A DNA stretch of 64,000 bases from assembly GCF_018130825.1 (NCBI RefSeq), contig NZ_JAFCJS010000009.1, forward strand, positions 1 to 64,000, given 5' to 3'. The first letter of the stretch is position 1; each line of letters begins with the position of its first letter. This DNA comes from Bradyrhizobium liaoningense. GTDB taxonomy: Bacteria > Pseudomonadota > Alphaproteobacteria > Rhizobiales > Xanthobacteraceae. Position numbers and translations under genes: made by a program. Under the pieces are notes generated by a model. It did not search any database. It saw nothing but the letters and a program-made list of their open reading frames with translations, and was not told the origin of the DNA. Shown piece by piece: positions 15,573 to 24,887 of the stretch.

Positions 15573-17189
15573 TTACTCCGCCGCCAGCTTCACGTCGGGC
15601 GCGGCGGCGCGCACTTCGGCGTCGACCTGGGCTTCGAACTTGGCAAAGTTCTTCTGGAACATGCCGACCAGAGCGCGGGCGGTCTTGTCGAACTCGTCCT
15701 TGTCCTTCCAGGTGTTGACCGGGTTGAGGATCTCGGCCGGCACGCCCGGCAGCGCGGTCGGGACCGCGAAGCCGAAATATTTGTCGGTGCGGAATTCGAC
15801 GTTGCGAAGCGAGCCGTCGAGCGCGGCGGTGAGCAGCGCGCGGGTCACCTTGATCGGCATGCGCGAGCCGACGCCGTACTTGCCGCCGGTCCAGCCGGTG
15901 TTGACCAGCCAGCAATCGACATTGTGCTGGGCGATGAGGTCGCGCAGCATGTTGCCGTAGACGCTGGGGTCGAGCGGCAGGAAGGGCGAGCCGAAGCAGG
16001 TCGAGAATTCCGGCTGCGGCTCGTTGCCGAGGCCGCGCTCGGTGCCGGCGACCTTGGCGGTGTAGCCGGACAGGAAGTGGTACATCGCCTGCGCCGGCGA
16101 AAGCTTTGCGATCGGCGGCAGCACGCCGAAGGCGTCGGCGGCGAGCATCACCACGTTCTTCGGCTGCGGCGCGCGGCCGGTGCGCGAAGCGTTCGGGATG
16201 AAGTCGAGCGGATAGGCCGAGCGGGTGTTCTCGGTCTTGGAGCCGTCGTCGAAATCGACGACACGGGTGTCCTCGTTGAGCACGCAGTTCTCGAGCACCG
16301 CGCCGAAGCGGGTCGAGGCCGCATAGATCTCGGGCTCGGCTTCCTTCGACAGCTTGATGCACTTGGCGTAGCAGCCGCCTTCGAAATTGAAGACGCCGTT
16401 CGGGCCCCAGCCGTGCTCGTCGTCGCCGATCAGCGTGCGGTTCGGATCGGCGGAGAGCGTGGTCTTGCCGGTGCCTGACAACCCGAAGAAGATCGCGGTG
16501 TCGCCGCCTGCGCCGACATTGGCCGAGCAGTGCATCGGCATCACGCCGCGCTCGGGCAGATAGTAGTTCAGCGTGGTGAAGACCGACTTCTTCATCTCGC
16601 CGGCATAGTAGGAGCCGCCGATCAGCACGATCTTGCGGGCGAAGTCGATCGCGACGACGTTCTCAGACTTGCAGCCGTGGCGCTTCGGATCGGCGCGGAA
16701 GCTCGGCATGTCGATGATGGTGAGCTCCGGCGTGAAGCTCGACAGCTCGACCGCCTCGGGGCGGATCAGGAGCGTGCGGATGAACAGCGAATGCCAGGCG
16801 AGCTCGGTGAAGACGCGCGTCTTGATCCGGTAGGCCGGATCGGCGCCGCCATAGAGATCCTGCGCGAACAGGGTCTTGCCTTCGGCATGCTTGAGGAAGT
16901 CCTGATAGAGCGCCTCGAACTGCTCCGCGGTGATCGACTGGTTGCCGGCCCACCACATCTTCTTGTCGGTGGTGGCGTCACGCACCGTGAACTTGTCCTT
17001 GGGGCTGCGGCCGGTGAACTCGCCGGTGTCGGCGCAGAGTGCGCCGTCGGCGGACAGCACCGCCTCGCCCGCGGAGAGCGAGTATTGATAGAGTTGCGGC
17101 GCACCCAGGTTCCAGTGAACCTGCTTGAGCTTCTTTAAGCCGAATTTGTCGGCGCCGAAGGCACCGTTGCGCACGCCCGTCTCTTGCAC
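15573..17189 (-). CDS. pckA: phosphoenolpyruvate carboxykinase (ATP)
   Basis: A 538-residue gluconeogenic enzyme converting oxaloacetate and ATP to PEP, CO2 and ADP. The kinase-1a P-loop GLSGTGKTTLSADPNRTLIG, the GDDEHGW segment, the substrate loop FTGRSPKDKF and IIDMPSF are all present. Length is normal. The start is GTG at 17189, preceded by an excellent AGGAGGA ribosome site. The 285 bases upstream carry its promoter region but no motif I can call. In rhizobia pckA lies next to chvI. Here a CHAT gene and a HugZ-like gene lie between them. It is needed for growth on C4-dicarboxylates in related organisms (family knowledge). Confidence 0.97.
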   Translation of the reverse strand: MQETGVRNGAFGADKFGLKKLKQVHWNLGAPQLYQYSLSAGEAVLSADGALCADTGEFTGRSPKDKFTVRDATTDKKMWWAGNQSITAEQFEALYQDFLKHAEGKTLFAQDLYGGADPAYRIKTRVFTELAWHSLFIRTLLIRPEAVELSSFTPELTIIDMPSFRADPKRHGCKSENVVAIDFARKIVLIGGSYYAGEMKKSVFTTLNYYLPERGVMPMHCSANVGAGGDTAIFFGLSGTGKTTLSADPNRTLIGDDEHGWGPNGVFNFEGGCYAKCIKLSKEAEPEIYAASTRFGAVLENCVLNEDTRVVDFDDGSKTENTRSAYPLDFIPNASRTGRAPQPKNVVMLAADAFGVLPPIAKLSPAQAMYHFLSGYTAKVAGTERGLGNEPQPEFSTCFGSPFLPLDPSVYGNMLRDLIAQHNVDCWLVNTGWTGGKYGVGSRMPIKVTRALLTAALDGSLRNVEFRTDKYFGFAVPTALPGVPAEILNPVNTWKDKDEFDKTARALVGMFQKNFAKFEAQVDAEVRAAAPDVKLAAE

Positions 17190-17474
17190 GAAAAAATCCT
17201 CCTAGAACCCGCGACACTTAGCGCGACAAAACTTTGGCACCATCGCGGTCACCGTGAATAGTAGGCCATCCGGCCTCGGCTGGACGACCTAATACTGATG
17301 AACGCTGGCGTTGCCAAGCTGATCCCGCAGGATTTGGTTTATTCAAGGACCGCGCCAAACGTCGCGCATGTCTGCTCTGAGCAGGCGCACCAAAAAATCA
17401 CGAATGATCGCGCAACCAAATGCGTGTTTCGACGTTATCGGGGGTTATTGCGACGCACAATCCATCGCGGCGTT

Positions 17475-20066
17475 CTATCTTACCTCACCCTCGCCGATCA
17501 GAGCGAAAGGTCCCCACATCGCAGGATAGGCATTGCGCGGTGAAGAAGCGTCATCAACGTACGCTAACATGGCGCGGCGCAAAGCTTCGGCACGACCGAT
17601 TTTTGGTTCGTTTTTGAGCAGGGCGAAAGTCGACGTGGTCAAGCGGGTGGCAGCTTCCGAATCCACTGCCCAATGCGAGACCAGCAGCGCACGCGCGCCG
17701 GCATAGAAGAACGAGCGTGCCAGTCCGGACAGCGCCTCCGCGCCCGGCTTGTCGCCGGCGATGGTGTTGCAGGCCGACAGCACGACCCAATCCGCATTGA
17801 GCTTGAGCTGGGCGACTTCGCTCGCGGTCAACAGGCCGTCGTCAATCTCGGTGGGCTGATCGGGAATGGAGAGCGCAAGCGACGGCTCGCCCAATCCCTT
17901 GACGTCGCCTGCAACGAGACCGTGGGTGGCGAAGTAGATGATGCTGTATTGAGCAAGCGCTGCACGCTTGAGCGTCGTTTCGCTGGCATCGCGGCCGAGA
18001 TGGATGTCGACCTCGCCGGCGCCGACATCCTTCGCCACCGCGTTCAGCTCGTCGGCGGTGTCAGGCAATTGCGGCAGCGCTTTGGCGAGCTGCGCGCGAT
18101 CGACGCCGGCGCCGCGCCAGAAGTCGGTATAGGCCATCGTCGCAATGCTGCGTGCAGCGACCTTGCCGCCCGCGGCGCGACGATCGGCCGGCCCTTCGGC
18201 TGCAGGGTTGAACACGGGATCGCCGAAGCCGGTCATCGGCTTGACGCCTTGATCCCGGCGCGCAAAGGCGCGCAGCGATTTCAGGCTGATCACCGACGGC
18301 AGCACCGAGACGGCCTGACGCCGCAACAGCCAGGCGGCATTGCGATAGCCTTCGAGCTTGTCCGGGATCGCAGCTTGCGGCGTCTCCGTGACGAGCAGAT
18401 GAAACGGCAATGCAGTCAGCGCCGCCGACGGCACCACCAGGAGGCTGCGCTTGTGCTTCGTCAGCACCTCGACCGGGCCGAGCAGCGCGGCATAGAGCTC
18501 ATGGGCGAGCGCAAGATCGAACAGGCCGGATTTGCCGGAGGCGTCGCGCGCCTTGCCGACGTCGAGCCCCTTGCGGAAGGCGGACACCTTCTGCGTCAGC
18601 GCGTCCGCGCCGAGCGGAACCTCTCTCCAGTCGACGCCCTCGCGCGTGATCGCGATGACGTAGCTCTGCTTGTCGACGACCGAATAGATCGTCATCGCTT
18701 CATCGGCCGACAGCAGCGGCTGGATGTCCTTCACCGCCAGCGGCAGCGGGTTGGAGAGCGAGGCATAGTCGGGAAACTCGACGGCGAGCGTCTTCTGCAG
18801 GCCGGCACGCTCGCTTGCGATCGCCGCGATCCGCGCGCGGCTGCGCTGCTCGGCCGCGACGTCGCGTTGTCCCGCTTGCTTGGACACCGCCGTGATGATC
18901 GCCTTGTCGAGCGCCTCGGCCTCAGTGCCGAGGTCCTGGTCCTTGCGCACGAGCTCGGCGAGCCGGTCGCTGCCGGCGGCAAGCCGCACCGCGAGCTTGT
19001 TCACGGCCGATGCCGCGGAGGATTGCGTCCCGCGCTGGATCGCGGCGAGCGCCTCGTCCAGCGCCTTGTCGTCGGGCAGGAGATGCTGCTGCCGTGCAGA
19101 GAACAGGATCGGCAGCACGATACGCAGCTGCGCGCGACCGCTGGCAAGCGTCCTTTCCGCCAGCGGCAGCGCGTCGGCGGTTCGCCCGGAGACGTAGAGG
19201 AAATAAGCGAGATTGCCGGTCGAGGTCAGAGTGTCCGGATGGTTCGGCCCAAGCGCACGCTCGCGGATCGCCAGCGCACGGCGGTACAGCGGCTCGGCAT
19301 CGGCATAACGCTTCTGGTGCTCGTAGAGCCCGGCGAGATTGTTCAGCGAACGTGCGACATCGGGATGATCCGGCCCCAGTGCTTTTTCGCGGATGGCGAG
19401 CGAGCGCTTGATCGGCGCCTCGGCCTCGGCATCGCGATTGAGGTCGCGGTCAACCTGGCCGATGTTGTTCAGGACGGTGGCGACGGCCGGATGCTCGGGA
19501 CCTGCGGCCTTCTGATAGATCGCGAGCGCACGCTGGAACAGCGGCTCGGCGTCGGCAAAATGCTCCTGCTTCACATAGAGCGTGGCGAGATTGTTGAGGG
19601 CCCGGCCGACATCGGGATGCTCGCGCGACAGGTTCTTTTCGCTGACGGCCAGCGCGCGCTTGAACAGCGGCTCGGCTTCAGTGAAGCGGCCCTGCCGCTG
19701 ATACAGGGCGGCGAGATTGCTGAGCTCGGGCGCGATCAAGACGGTGTCGAGACCGAGCGCCTTCTCCATCAGCGCGATGGCGCGCTTGTAGACCGGCTCG
19801 GCCAGATCGTCGCGGCCCTGACCGGCATAGACCTGTCCGAGATTGTTGAGCGCGGCGGAGAGCTCACGACCGTTGTCACTCTCCAGGCGCGCGACCATTG
19901 CCTGCGCGAGCGGCAGAGCTTCCGGATACTTGCCGGCACTGATGAGCGCGTTGATCCGCGCGCCCTGTGTGGCGAGATCACCCTTCTGGGCCAGGGCGGG
20001 CGTGACAAGCAACGCGGCGAGCGCGAGCCCAAGACCCGCGGCCAATGCCAAACGATGACGCGCCAT
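17475..20066 (-). CDS. secreted TPR-repeat protein with C-terminal CHAT (caspase-like) protease domain
   Basis: 863 codons from ATG at 20066. A signal peptide (MARHRLALAAGLGLALAALL...ALAQ) is followed by about seven 42-residue tetratricopeptide repeats of the kinesin-light-chain type (AEPLFKRALAVSEKNLSREH and similar, residues about 50-330). A helical linker leads to the C-terminal CHAT domain (about 550-860). The catalytic histidine lies in IIYFATHGL and the cysteine in VVLSACNTIAGDKPGAEALS. CHAT proteins are caspase-clan cysteine proteases, and TPR-CHAT fusions are often activated by partner binding, as in several bacterial defence systems. This one is exported, so its target is probably periplasmic. 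The upstream in-frame start at 20177 would bury the signal peptide. Confidence 0.93.
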   Translation of the reverse strand: MARHRLALAAGLGLALAALLVTPALAQKGDLATQGARINALISAGKYPEALPLAQAMVARLESDNGRELSAALNNLGQVYAGQGRDDLAEPVYKRAIALMEKALGLDTVLIAPELSNLAALYQRQGRFTEAEPLFKRALAVSEKNLSREHPDVGRALNNLATLYVKQEHFADAEPLFQRALAIYQKAAGPEHPAVATVLNNIGQVDRDLNRDAEAEAPIKRSLAIREKALGPDHPDVARSLNNLAGLYEHQKRYADAEPLYRRALAIRERALGPNHPDTLTSTGNLAYFLYVSGRTADALPLAERTLASGRAQLRIVLPILFSARQQHLLPDDKALDEALAAIQRGTQSSAASAVNKLAVRLAAGSDRLAELVRKDQDLGTEAEALDKAIITAVSKQAGQRDVAAEQRSRARIAAIASERAGLQKTLAVEFPDYASLSNPLPLAVKDIQPLLSADEAMTIYSVVDKQSYVIAITREGVDWREVPLGADALTQKVSAFRKGLDVGKARDASGKSGLFDLALAHELYAALLGPVEVLTKHKRSLLVVPSAALTALPFHLLVTETPQAAIPDKLEGYRNAAWLLRRQAVSVLPSVISLKSLRAFARRDQGVKPMTGFGDPVFNPAAEGPADRRAAGGKVAARSIATMAYTDFWRGAGVDRAQLAKALPQLPDTADELNAVAKDVGAGEVDIHLGRDASETTLKRAALAQYSIIYFATHGLVAGDVKGLGEPSLALSIPDQPTEIDDGLLTASEVAQLKLNADWVVLSACNTIAGDKPGAEALSGLARSFFYAGARALLVSHWAVDSEAATRLTTSTFALLKNEPKIGRAEALRRAMLAYVDDASSPRNAYPAMWGPFALIGEGEVR

Positions 20067-20130
20067 GATCCCTCTCGCTGCGAGCCCGAAAACCATCACG
20101 GTCTTGGGTCGCGGCGATGGGCGGCAGCGT

Positions 20131-20880
20131 TCAAAGGTTTGCGCTCTGGTCCATCGTCTTGCGCGCGTCGCCAGCAAGGCGGACCAGCATCTTGCGCAGC
20201 GCGGTGCCGTTCGTCACCCGCTCCGGGAAGTCCAGCCGCAGCGCGGTCTGGCCGTCCTGCATGTCGAGGCCTTCAGGATCGCAGCCGGTGCAACGCCAGT
20301 CGCCGGCGGGCGCGCCGAGCAGCCTGGTCGCATAGAGGTTCATGGCGTCGCGGTGGTCGGCATTCATGTGCTCCACGGCGCCCTCCTCGGCCGCCAGCAG
20401 GTCCTCGGCGCCGCTGAGGTCGGTGAGGAATTGCTCGGGCTTGAGATCGACGATCCGGCCGAAGCCGGCGACCAGATGGGTGCCCGTGGGGCGGATCCGG
20501 AAGAACGAGAAGTCCTTAAACGATACAAAGGCTTCCGCCGACGGATGGGCACCTAAATACCGTCGCTGGAGCAGATCCTTCTCGTCCCCGGCCTGTTCCG
20601 CCCGCCCGGACAGCATGATTCGGGCCCCTTCCAGGGGATCGCCGGACGCGCGCTCGTCCAGCATCAGGGAGACCCTGGGGTCGGCGAGGATGTTCCTGGT
20701 GTGCACGGCCAGCCCCGAAATCAGCAGGATGGGCGAGCCATCCGGGTAGCTGGCCAGATTGACCAGGGAACAATAGGGATCGCCGGAGCCTACCATCAAC
20801 GTTGCGAGAGCACCCTGTCGCGACCGCCTCAACAGCGATTTGGCGAGCTTTGCGGGGTCGAAATCGGGGGTCGGTTGCAT
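20131..20880 (-). CDS. HugZ-like FMN-binding split-barrel protein with DUF2470
   Basis: About 249 residues. The N-terminal pyridoxamine-phosphate-oxidase-like split barrel (about 10-150) includes GALATLMVGSGDPYCSLVNL, SPILLISGLAVHTRNI and DPRVSLMLD. The C-terminal DUF2470 domain (about 165-245) contains EEGAVEHMNADHRDAMNLYA, with the His-Asn-x-Asp-His pattern typical of HugZ/HutZ-type haem proteins. Relatives bind or degrade haem, or serve as haem-binding regulators. The start at 20880 is preceded by GAGAAAG. A TTG at 20907 is possible. It is divergent from chvI and shares a 240-base promoter region with it. It lies just upstream of the CHAT gene in the same direction, 64 bases apart. Confidence 0.9.
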   Translation of the reverse strand: MQPTPDFDPAKLAKSLLRRSRQGALATLMVGSGDPYCSLVNLASYPDGSPILLISGLAVHTRNILADPRVSLMLDERASGDPLEGARIMLSGRAEQAGDEKDLLQRRYLGAHPSAEAFVSFKDFSFFRIRPTGTHLVAGFGRIVDLKPEQFLTDLSGAEDLLAAEEGAVEHMNADHRDAMNLYATRLLGAPAGDWRCTGCDPEGLDMQDGQTALRLDFPERVTNGTALRKMLVRLAGDARKTMDQSANL

Positions 20881-21122
20881 GGGCTTTCTCGGCTCAGGTG
20901 GTTGCAAGGGGGGTCTTTTTTCGGCTAAACGGGGGTCCGGTTATGGGACGAGATGCGGCGAATCTGCCGTGTTTCGTGGAACTTGGTCACACTTCAGCCC
21001 AGCTTGCATTGCTCGGTGACAAGGTTTCGAACGCCAACTTCGGCACCCATGTATGCGGCGCATCACTGGATTGCTCGCCGTTTCAAGCCACGACCCAAAC
21101 GGAAAGCAGAAAGCAGAGGCTC

Positions 21123-21824
21123 ATGCCCACAATCGCTTTGGTCGACGACGACCGCAACATTCTCACATCCGTCTCGATCGCGCTGGAAGCCGAAGGCTAC
21201 CGCATCATGACCTACACCGACGGCGCTTCCGCGCTCGACGGTTTCCGCACCACCCAGCCCGATCTCGCCATCCTCGACATCAAGATGCCGCGCATGGACG
21301 GCATGGAGACGCTGCGGCGCCTGCGGCAGAAATCCGACCTGCCGGTGATCTTCCTGACCTCCAAGGACGAGGAGATCGACGAGCTGTTCGGCCTCAAGAT
21401 GGGCGCCGACGACTTCATCCGCAAACCGTTCTCGCAGCGTCTGCTGGTCGAACGCGTCAAGGCCGTGCTGCGCCGCTCGGCGCCGAAGGACCCGACTGTC
21501 GCGCCGAAAGAGAACGATGCCAAGGCGCTCGATCGCGGCCTTCTGCGCATGGACCCCGAGCGGCATACCTGCACCTGGAAGAACGAGCCGGTGACGCTGA
21601 CCGTCACCGAATTCCTGATCCTGCAGGCGCTCGCGACCCGGCCCGGCGTGGTGAAGAGCCGCAACGCGCTGATGGACGCCGCTTATGACGATCAGGTCTA
21701 TGTCGACGACCGCACCATCGACAGCCACATCAAGCGGCTGCGCAAGAAGTTCAAAGTGGTCGACAACGAGTTCGAGATGATCGAGACGCTTTACGGGGTC
21801 GGCTACCGCTTCAAGGAAGCCTGA
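21123..21824 (+). CDS. chvI: ChvI response regulator of the ChvG/ChvI two-component system
   Basis: 233 residues, OmpR class. The receiver domain (1-120) has the acidic pair in ALVDDDRN, the phospho-acceptor D52 in LAILDIKMPRMDG, and FLTSKDEEID. A winged-helix DNA-binding domain (about 140-233) ends DDRTIDSHIKRLRKKFK and TLYGVGYRF. It matches the alphaproteobacterial ChvI start MPTIALVDDDRNILTS. ChvI controls acid response, envelope functions and exopolysaccharide in rhizobia and is often essential for host interaction. The kinase gene chvG follows after 204 bases containing a repeat. The ORF is open upstream, but the start at 21123 is fixed by family length and the AGAGG ribosome site. Confidence 0.96.
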   Translation: MPTIALVDDDRNILTSVSIALEAEGYRIMTYTDGASALDGFRTTQPDLAILDIKMPRMDGMETLRRLRQKSDLPVIFLTSKDEEIDELFGLKMGADDFIRKPFSQRLLVERVKAVLRRSAPKDPTVAPKENDAKALDRGLLRMDPERHTCTWKNEPVTLTVTEFLILQALATRPGVVKSRNALMDAAYDDQVYVDDRTIDSHIKRLRKKFKVVDNEFEMIETLYGVGYRFKEA

Positions 21825-21895
21825 GGGCGGCGGGCGCCTTTACGAAGACTGAGGGCATCGCCGGTTCTCGTCTCATCAGGACCGGGATCGTTCCA

Positions 21896-21978
21896 GAGCG
21901 CGATCGGTATCGCGCTTTGGATTATTGTTTGAGCATGATCCTTCCGGAAAACCGCTGCACACTTTTCCGGATCATGTT
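21896..21978. repeat. intergenic palindromic repeat between chvI and chvG
   Basis: Two inverted repeats in series: GCGCGATCGGTATCGCGC near 21898-21916, and AGCATGATCC...GGATCATGTT (21932-21978), the latter with the core TTCCGGAAAACCGCTGCACACTTTTCCGGA. The second is a repeat type I recognise from many Rhizobiales genomes. Its position inside the chvI-chvG unit could attenuate transcription or affect mRNA processing, so that kinase and regulator levels differ (inference). Confidence 0.6.
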
Positions 21979-22028
21979 CTAGGATGCGAGGACCCTTCGC
22001 ACGAGATGTCCTAACGCGGGCGTGAGCA

Positions 22029-23831
22029 TTGCTTGACCGAACGCAGCCTGACGAGAACCAGAACGCCGCGGACATCACGTCCGAGGGCGTTCCGGAGCAC
22101 GTCGAGGACAAGCCGGCTCCGCAGGGCTGGCGGCCGCTGAACTGGCTCAAACGCGCCGGGCAGTTCTTCTTCGCGCTGTCCTTCTCGAGCCTGACCCGCC
22201 GCATCGTCTCGCTCAACCTCGCCGGCCTCGTCGCGCTGGTCGCCAGCATCCTCTATCTGTCGCAATTCCGCGCCGGCCTGATCGACGCGCGTGCGCAGAG
22301 CCTGCTGGTGCAGGCCGAGATCATCGCCGGCGCCATCGCGGCCTCCGCGACCGTGCAGACCAACGCCATCACCATCGACCCCGACCGGCTGCTCGACCTC
22401 AAACCGGGCGAGACCTATGGCGGCTCGGAGGACTATTCGCCGCTGGACTTCCCGATCAATCCGGAGCGCGTCGCGCCGGTGCTGCGCACGCTGATCTCGC
22501 CAACCAAGACGCGCGCCCGCATCTACGATCCGAACGGCAGCCTGCTGCTCGACAGCCGCAACCTCGAAAACGTGCTGCGCTTCCCCCTGCCGCCAGTGTC
22601 CGCCGAGAAGCCCGGCGTGGTCGAGCGCGGCATGGTCGCCGTGCGCACCTGGCTGAACCGAGGCGACCTTCCGCTCTACCGCGAGCTCGGGCCCGAGAAC
22701 GGCAACGGCTATGCGGAAGTCGGGGATGCGCTGCAGGGCCAGAAGCGCTCGATGGTGCGGGTCAATGCGCGCGGCGAGGTGATCGTCTCGGTGGCCGTGC
22801 CCGTGCTGCGCTCGCGCGCCATCCACGGCGCACTGATGCTGTCCACCCAGGGCGACGACATCGACCAGATGGTGACCGCCGAGCGCCTCGCCATTTTGAA
22901 GGTCGGCGGCGTCGCGGCCGCGGTCATGATCATGCTGTCGCTGCTGCTCGCCAGCACGATCGCCGGTCCCGTGCGCCGGCTCGCCGACAGCGCCGAGCGC
23001 GTCCGCCGCCGCATCAAGACCCGCGTCGAGATCCCCGACTTCACCCGTCGCCGCGACGAGATCGGGCATCTCTCAGGCGCGTTGCGCGACATGACCAACG
23101 CGCTCTACAGCCGCATCGAGGCGATCGAGATGTTCGCCGCCGACGTCGCCCATGAATTGAAGAACCCGCTGACCTCGCTGCGCTCCGCAGTCGAGACGCT
23201 GCCGCTGGCGCGCAACGAGAACAGCCGCGCGCGCCTGCTCGAGGTGATCGAGCACGACGTCAAGCGGCTCGACCGCCTGATCTCCGACATCTCCGACGCC
23301 AGCCGCCTCGATGCCGAGTTGCAGCGGCAGGATGCGATCCCTGTCGACCTCAGGCGCCTGCTCGGCACGCTGGTCTCCGTCGCCAACGAAACCAAGCTCG
23401 GCCACGACGTCGCGGTCGAGGCACGCTTCGAGGGCCGCGGGTCGACCGACACGTTCGCCGTGACCGGCCACGACTCGCGACTGGGACAGGTGGTCTCCAA
23501 CCTGCTCTCCAACGCGCAATCGTTCTCGGAAGCCGGCAGCAAGGTGCGCCTCACCTGCCGCCGCGCCCGCGGCGAAATCGAGATCGTAGTCGACGACGAC
23601 GGCCCCGGCATCCGCGATGACGCACTCGAGCGCATCTTCGAGCGCTTCTACACCGACCGTCCGCATCAGGGCTTTGGCCAGAACTCCGGCCTTGGGCTCT
23701 CGATCTCCAAGCAGATCGTCGACGCCCATGGCGGGCGTATCTGGGCGGAGAATCGCGCAGGCCCGCCGGACGAGGACGGCGTCCCGACGATTGCCGGTGC
23801 GCGCTTCGTGGTGAGGCTGCCGGCGCTATGA
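22029..23831 (+). CDS. chvG: ChvG sensor histidine kinase
   Basis: 600 residues, starting with TTG at 22029. A cytoplasmic start, a transmembrane segment at about 57-78 (IVSLNLAGLVALVASILYLS), a periplasmic sensor of about 215 residues (stimulus domain of the ChvG/ExoS family), a second membrane segment at about 295-315, a HAMP linker, then a HisKA domain with FAADVAHELKNPLTSLRSAV (H375) and an HATPase with NLLSNAQSF, DDDGPGI and GLGLSISKQI. It phosphorylates ChvI. Periplasmic ExoR represses the orthologous kinase in Sinorhizobium and Agrobacterium (family knowledge). Its last 4 bases overlap the hprK start, so the genes are translationally coupled. Confidence 0.96.
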   Translation: MLDRTQPDENQNAADITSEGVPEHVEDKPAPQGWRPLNWLKRAGQFFFALSFSSLTRRIVSLNLAGLVALVASILYLSQFRAGLIDARAQSLLVQAEIIAGAIAASATVQTNAITIDPDRLLDLKPGETYGGSEDYSPLDFPINPERVAPVLRTLISPTKTRARIYDPNGSLLLDSRNLENVLRFPLPPVSAEKPGVVERGMVAVRTWLNRGDLPLYRELGPENGNGYAEVGDALQGQKRSMVRVNARGEVIVSVAVPVLRSRAIHGALMLSTQGDDIDQMVTAERLAILKVGGVAAAVMIMLSLLLASTIAGPVRRLADSAERVRRRIKTRVEIPDFTRRRDEIGHLSGALRDMTNALYSRIEAIEMFAADVAHELKNPLTSLRSAVETLPLARNENSRARLLEVIEHDVKRLDRLISDISDASRLDAELQRQDAIPVDLRRLLGTLVSVANETKLGHDVAVEARFEGRGSTDTFAVTGHDSRLGQVVSNLLSNAQSFSEAGSKVRLTCRRARGEIEIVVDDDGPGIRDDALERIFERFYTDRPHQGFGQNSGLGLSISKQIVDAHGGRIWAENRAGPPDEDGVPTIAGARFVVRLPAL

Positions 23832-24277
23832 GCGAGGGCGCGCCCAGCGTGCACGCCACCGCCGTCAAGGTCGGACAGATCGCAGTGCTGATCCGCGGTC
23901 CCTCGGGCTCCGGCAAATCGCGCCTTGCCTTCGATTTGATCATGGCGGGGCGGTCCGGCGTGGTCGAAAGGGCCGTTCTGGTCGGTGATGACCGTGTCCA
24001 TCTGGCGACAGTCGGCAACGAAATTGAGGTCCGCCCCGCACCTCCGCTGGCCGGCCTGATCGAAATCCGCGGCCTCGGAATCCGCCGCTGCGACTTCGTG
24101 GAGCGTGCGACCGTCGGCCTCGTGGTCGATCTGGACGCTCAGGACGCGGAACGGCTTCCTGCGACGGAATCCCTGAAAACAAGCATTTTTGGTGTCGAAA
24201 TACCGCGAATCCCGGTTAGCCGCGACTATTCGCCCCTCCCTTTGGTTGTCGCGGCCTTGACCACTACCAAGAGTTAA
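23828..24277 (+). CDS. hprK: HPr kinase/phosphorylase, short alphaproteobacterial form
   Basis: 149 residues, only the C-terminal catalytic domain of Gram-positive HprK, as is usual in alphaproteobacteria. The P-loop RGPSGSGKSRLAFDLI lies at residues 25-40. VLVGDDRVHL and the LIEIRGLGI segment of the HprK signature follow. It phosphorylates and dephosphorylates a serine of HPr in response to nucleotide and phosphate levels. The ATGA overlap with chvG and the downstream EIIA and HPr genes place it in one regulatory operon linking envelope sensing to the PTS phosphorelay. Confidence 0.94.
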   Translation: MSEGAPSVHATAVKVGQIAVLIRGPSGSGKSRLAFDLIMAGRSGVVERAVLVGDDRVHLATVGNEIEVRPAPPLAGLIEIRGLGIRRCDFVERATVGLVVDLDAQDAERLPATESLKTSIFGVEIPRIPVSRDYSPLPLVVAALTTTKS

Positions 24278-24485
24278 CCTTCTGCTAAGTCCTCAGGCGA
24301 TTGTTTGAAGGGAAATGGTAACCATATGAACCCCACTATCGCGACCGAGTAGACCGGCGCAGCTCCCCTCATCCATCCGTCTAGATTCAGGGAGATACGC
24401 AACATCCCCTCTTGCGCGGGGGCTCTGGATGGTCAAAGTGGCGCGTTCGTGCGGTGCACCAAAAGCGCCCGCGAGGAGTTTTCCG

Positions 24486-24887
24486 ATGATTGGTCTAGTA
24501 CTTGTGACCCACGGGCGCCTTGCCGACGAATTCAAGGCAGCGCTTGAACACGTCATGGGCCCACAAAAGCAAATCGAAGCGATCACGATCGGCGCCGAAG
24601 ATGATTCCGATCTCTGCCGAAGCGACATCATCGAGGCGGTTAACCGCGTCGATTCCGGCGACGGCGTTGCGATTCTCACCGACATGTTCGGCGGCACGCC
24701 GTCGAACCTCGCAATATCCTGCATGAGCCGGCCCAAGGTCGAAGTGCTCGCGGGCATCAACCTGCCCATGCTGGTGAAGCTCGCCAAGGTGCGCGAGGAG
24801 CGTCCGCTGCCGGACGCGATCGCGATGGCGCAGGAAGCGGGCCGCAAATACGTCACCATCGCCAGCCGCGTGCTCGCCGGCAAATGA
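24486..24887 (+). CDS. soluble PTS EIIA component, mannose (ManX) family
   Basis: 133 residues starting MIGLVLVTHGRLADEFKAAL. The phosphorylated histidine is H9 in VTHG. TDMFGGTPSNLAISC and EVLAGINLPMLVKL are typical of EIIA-Man. The start at 24486 has a GAGGAG ribosome site 6 bases upstream. The longer frame from 24429 has none. No EIIB/EIIC transporter gene is present, so this is a regulatory phosphoacceptor of an incomplete PTS rather than part of a sugar uptake system. It overlaps ptsH by 4 bases. Confidence 0.93.
   Translation: MIGLVLVTHGRLADEFKAALEHVMGPQKQIEAITIGAEDDSDLCRSDIIEAVNRVDSGDGVAILTDMFGGTPSNLAISCMSRPKVEVLAGINLPMLVKLAKVREERPLPDAIAMAQEAGRKYVTIASRVLAGK

Noticed and set aside
17673..20417. 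914-codon open frame on the plus strand
   Set aside because: Antisense to the TPR-CHAT gene; repetitive Arg/Gly text mirrors the TPR repeats, with no family motif.
23660..24290. Possible sugar PTS transporter around EIIA/HPr
   Set aside because: No EIIB or EIIC gene occurs in the window; the operon contains only regulatory and soluble relay components.
24324..24351. 8-codon mini-ORF between hprK and the EIIA gene as a leader peptide
   Set aside because: Too short and without a codon bias or attenuator hairpin to support it.
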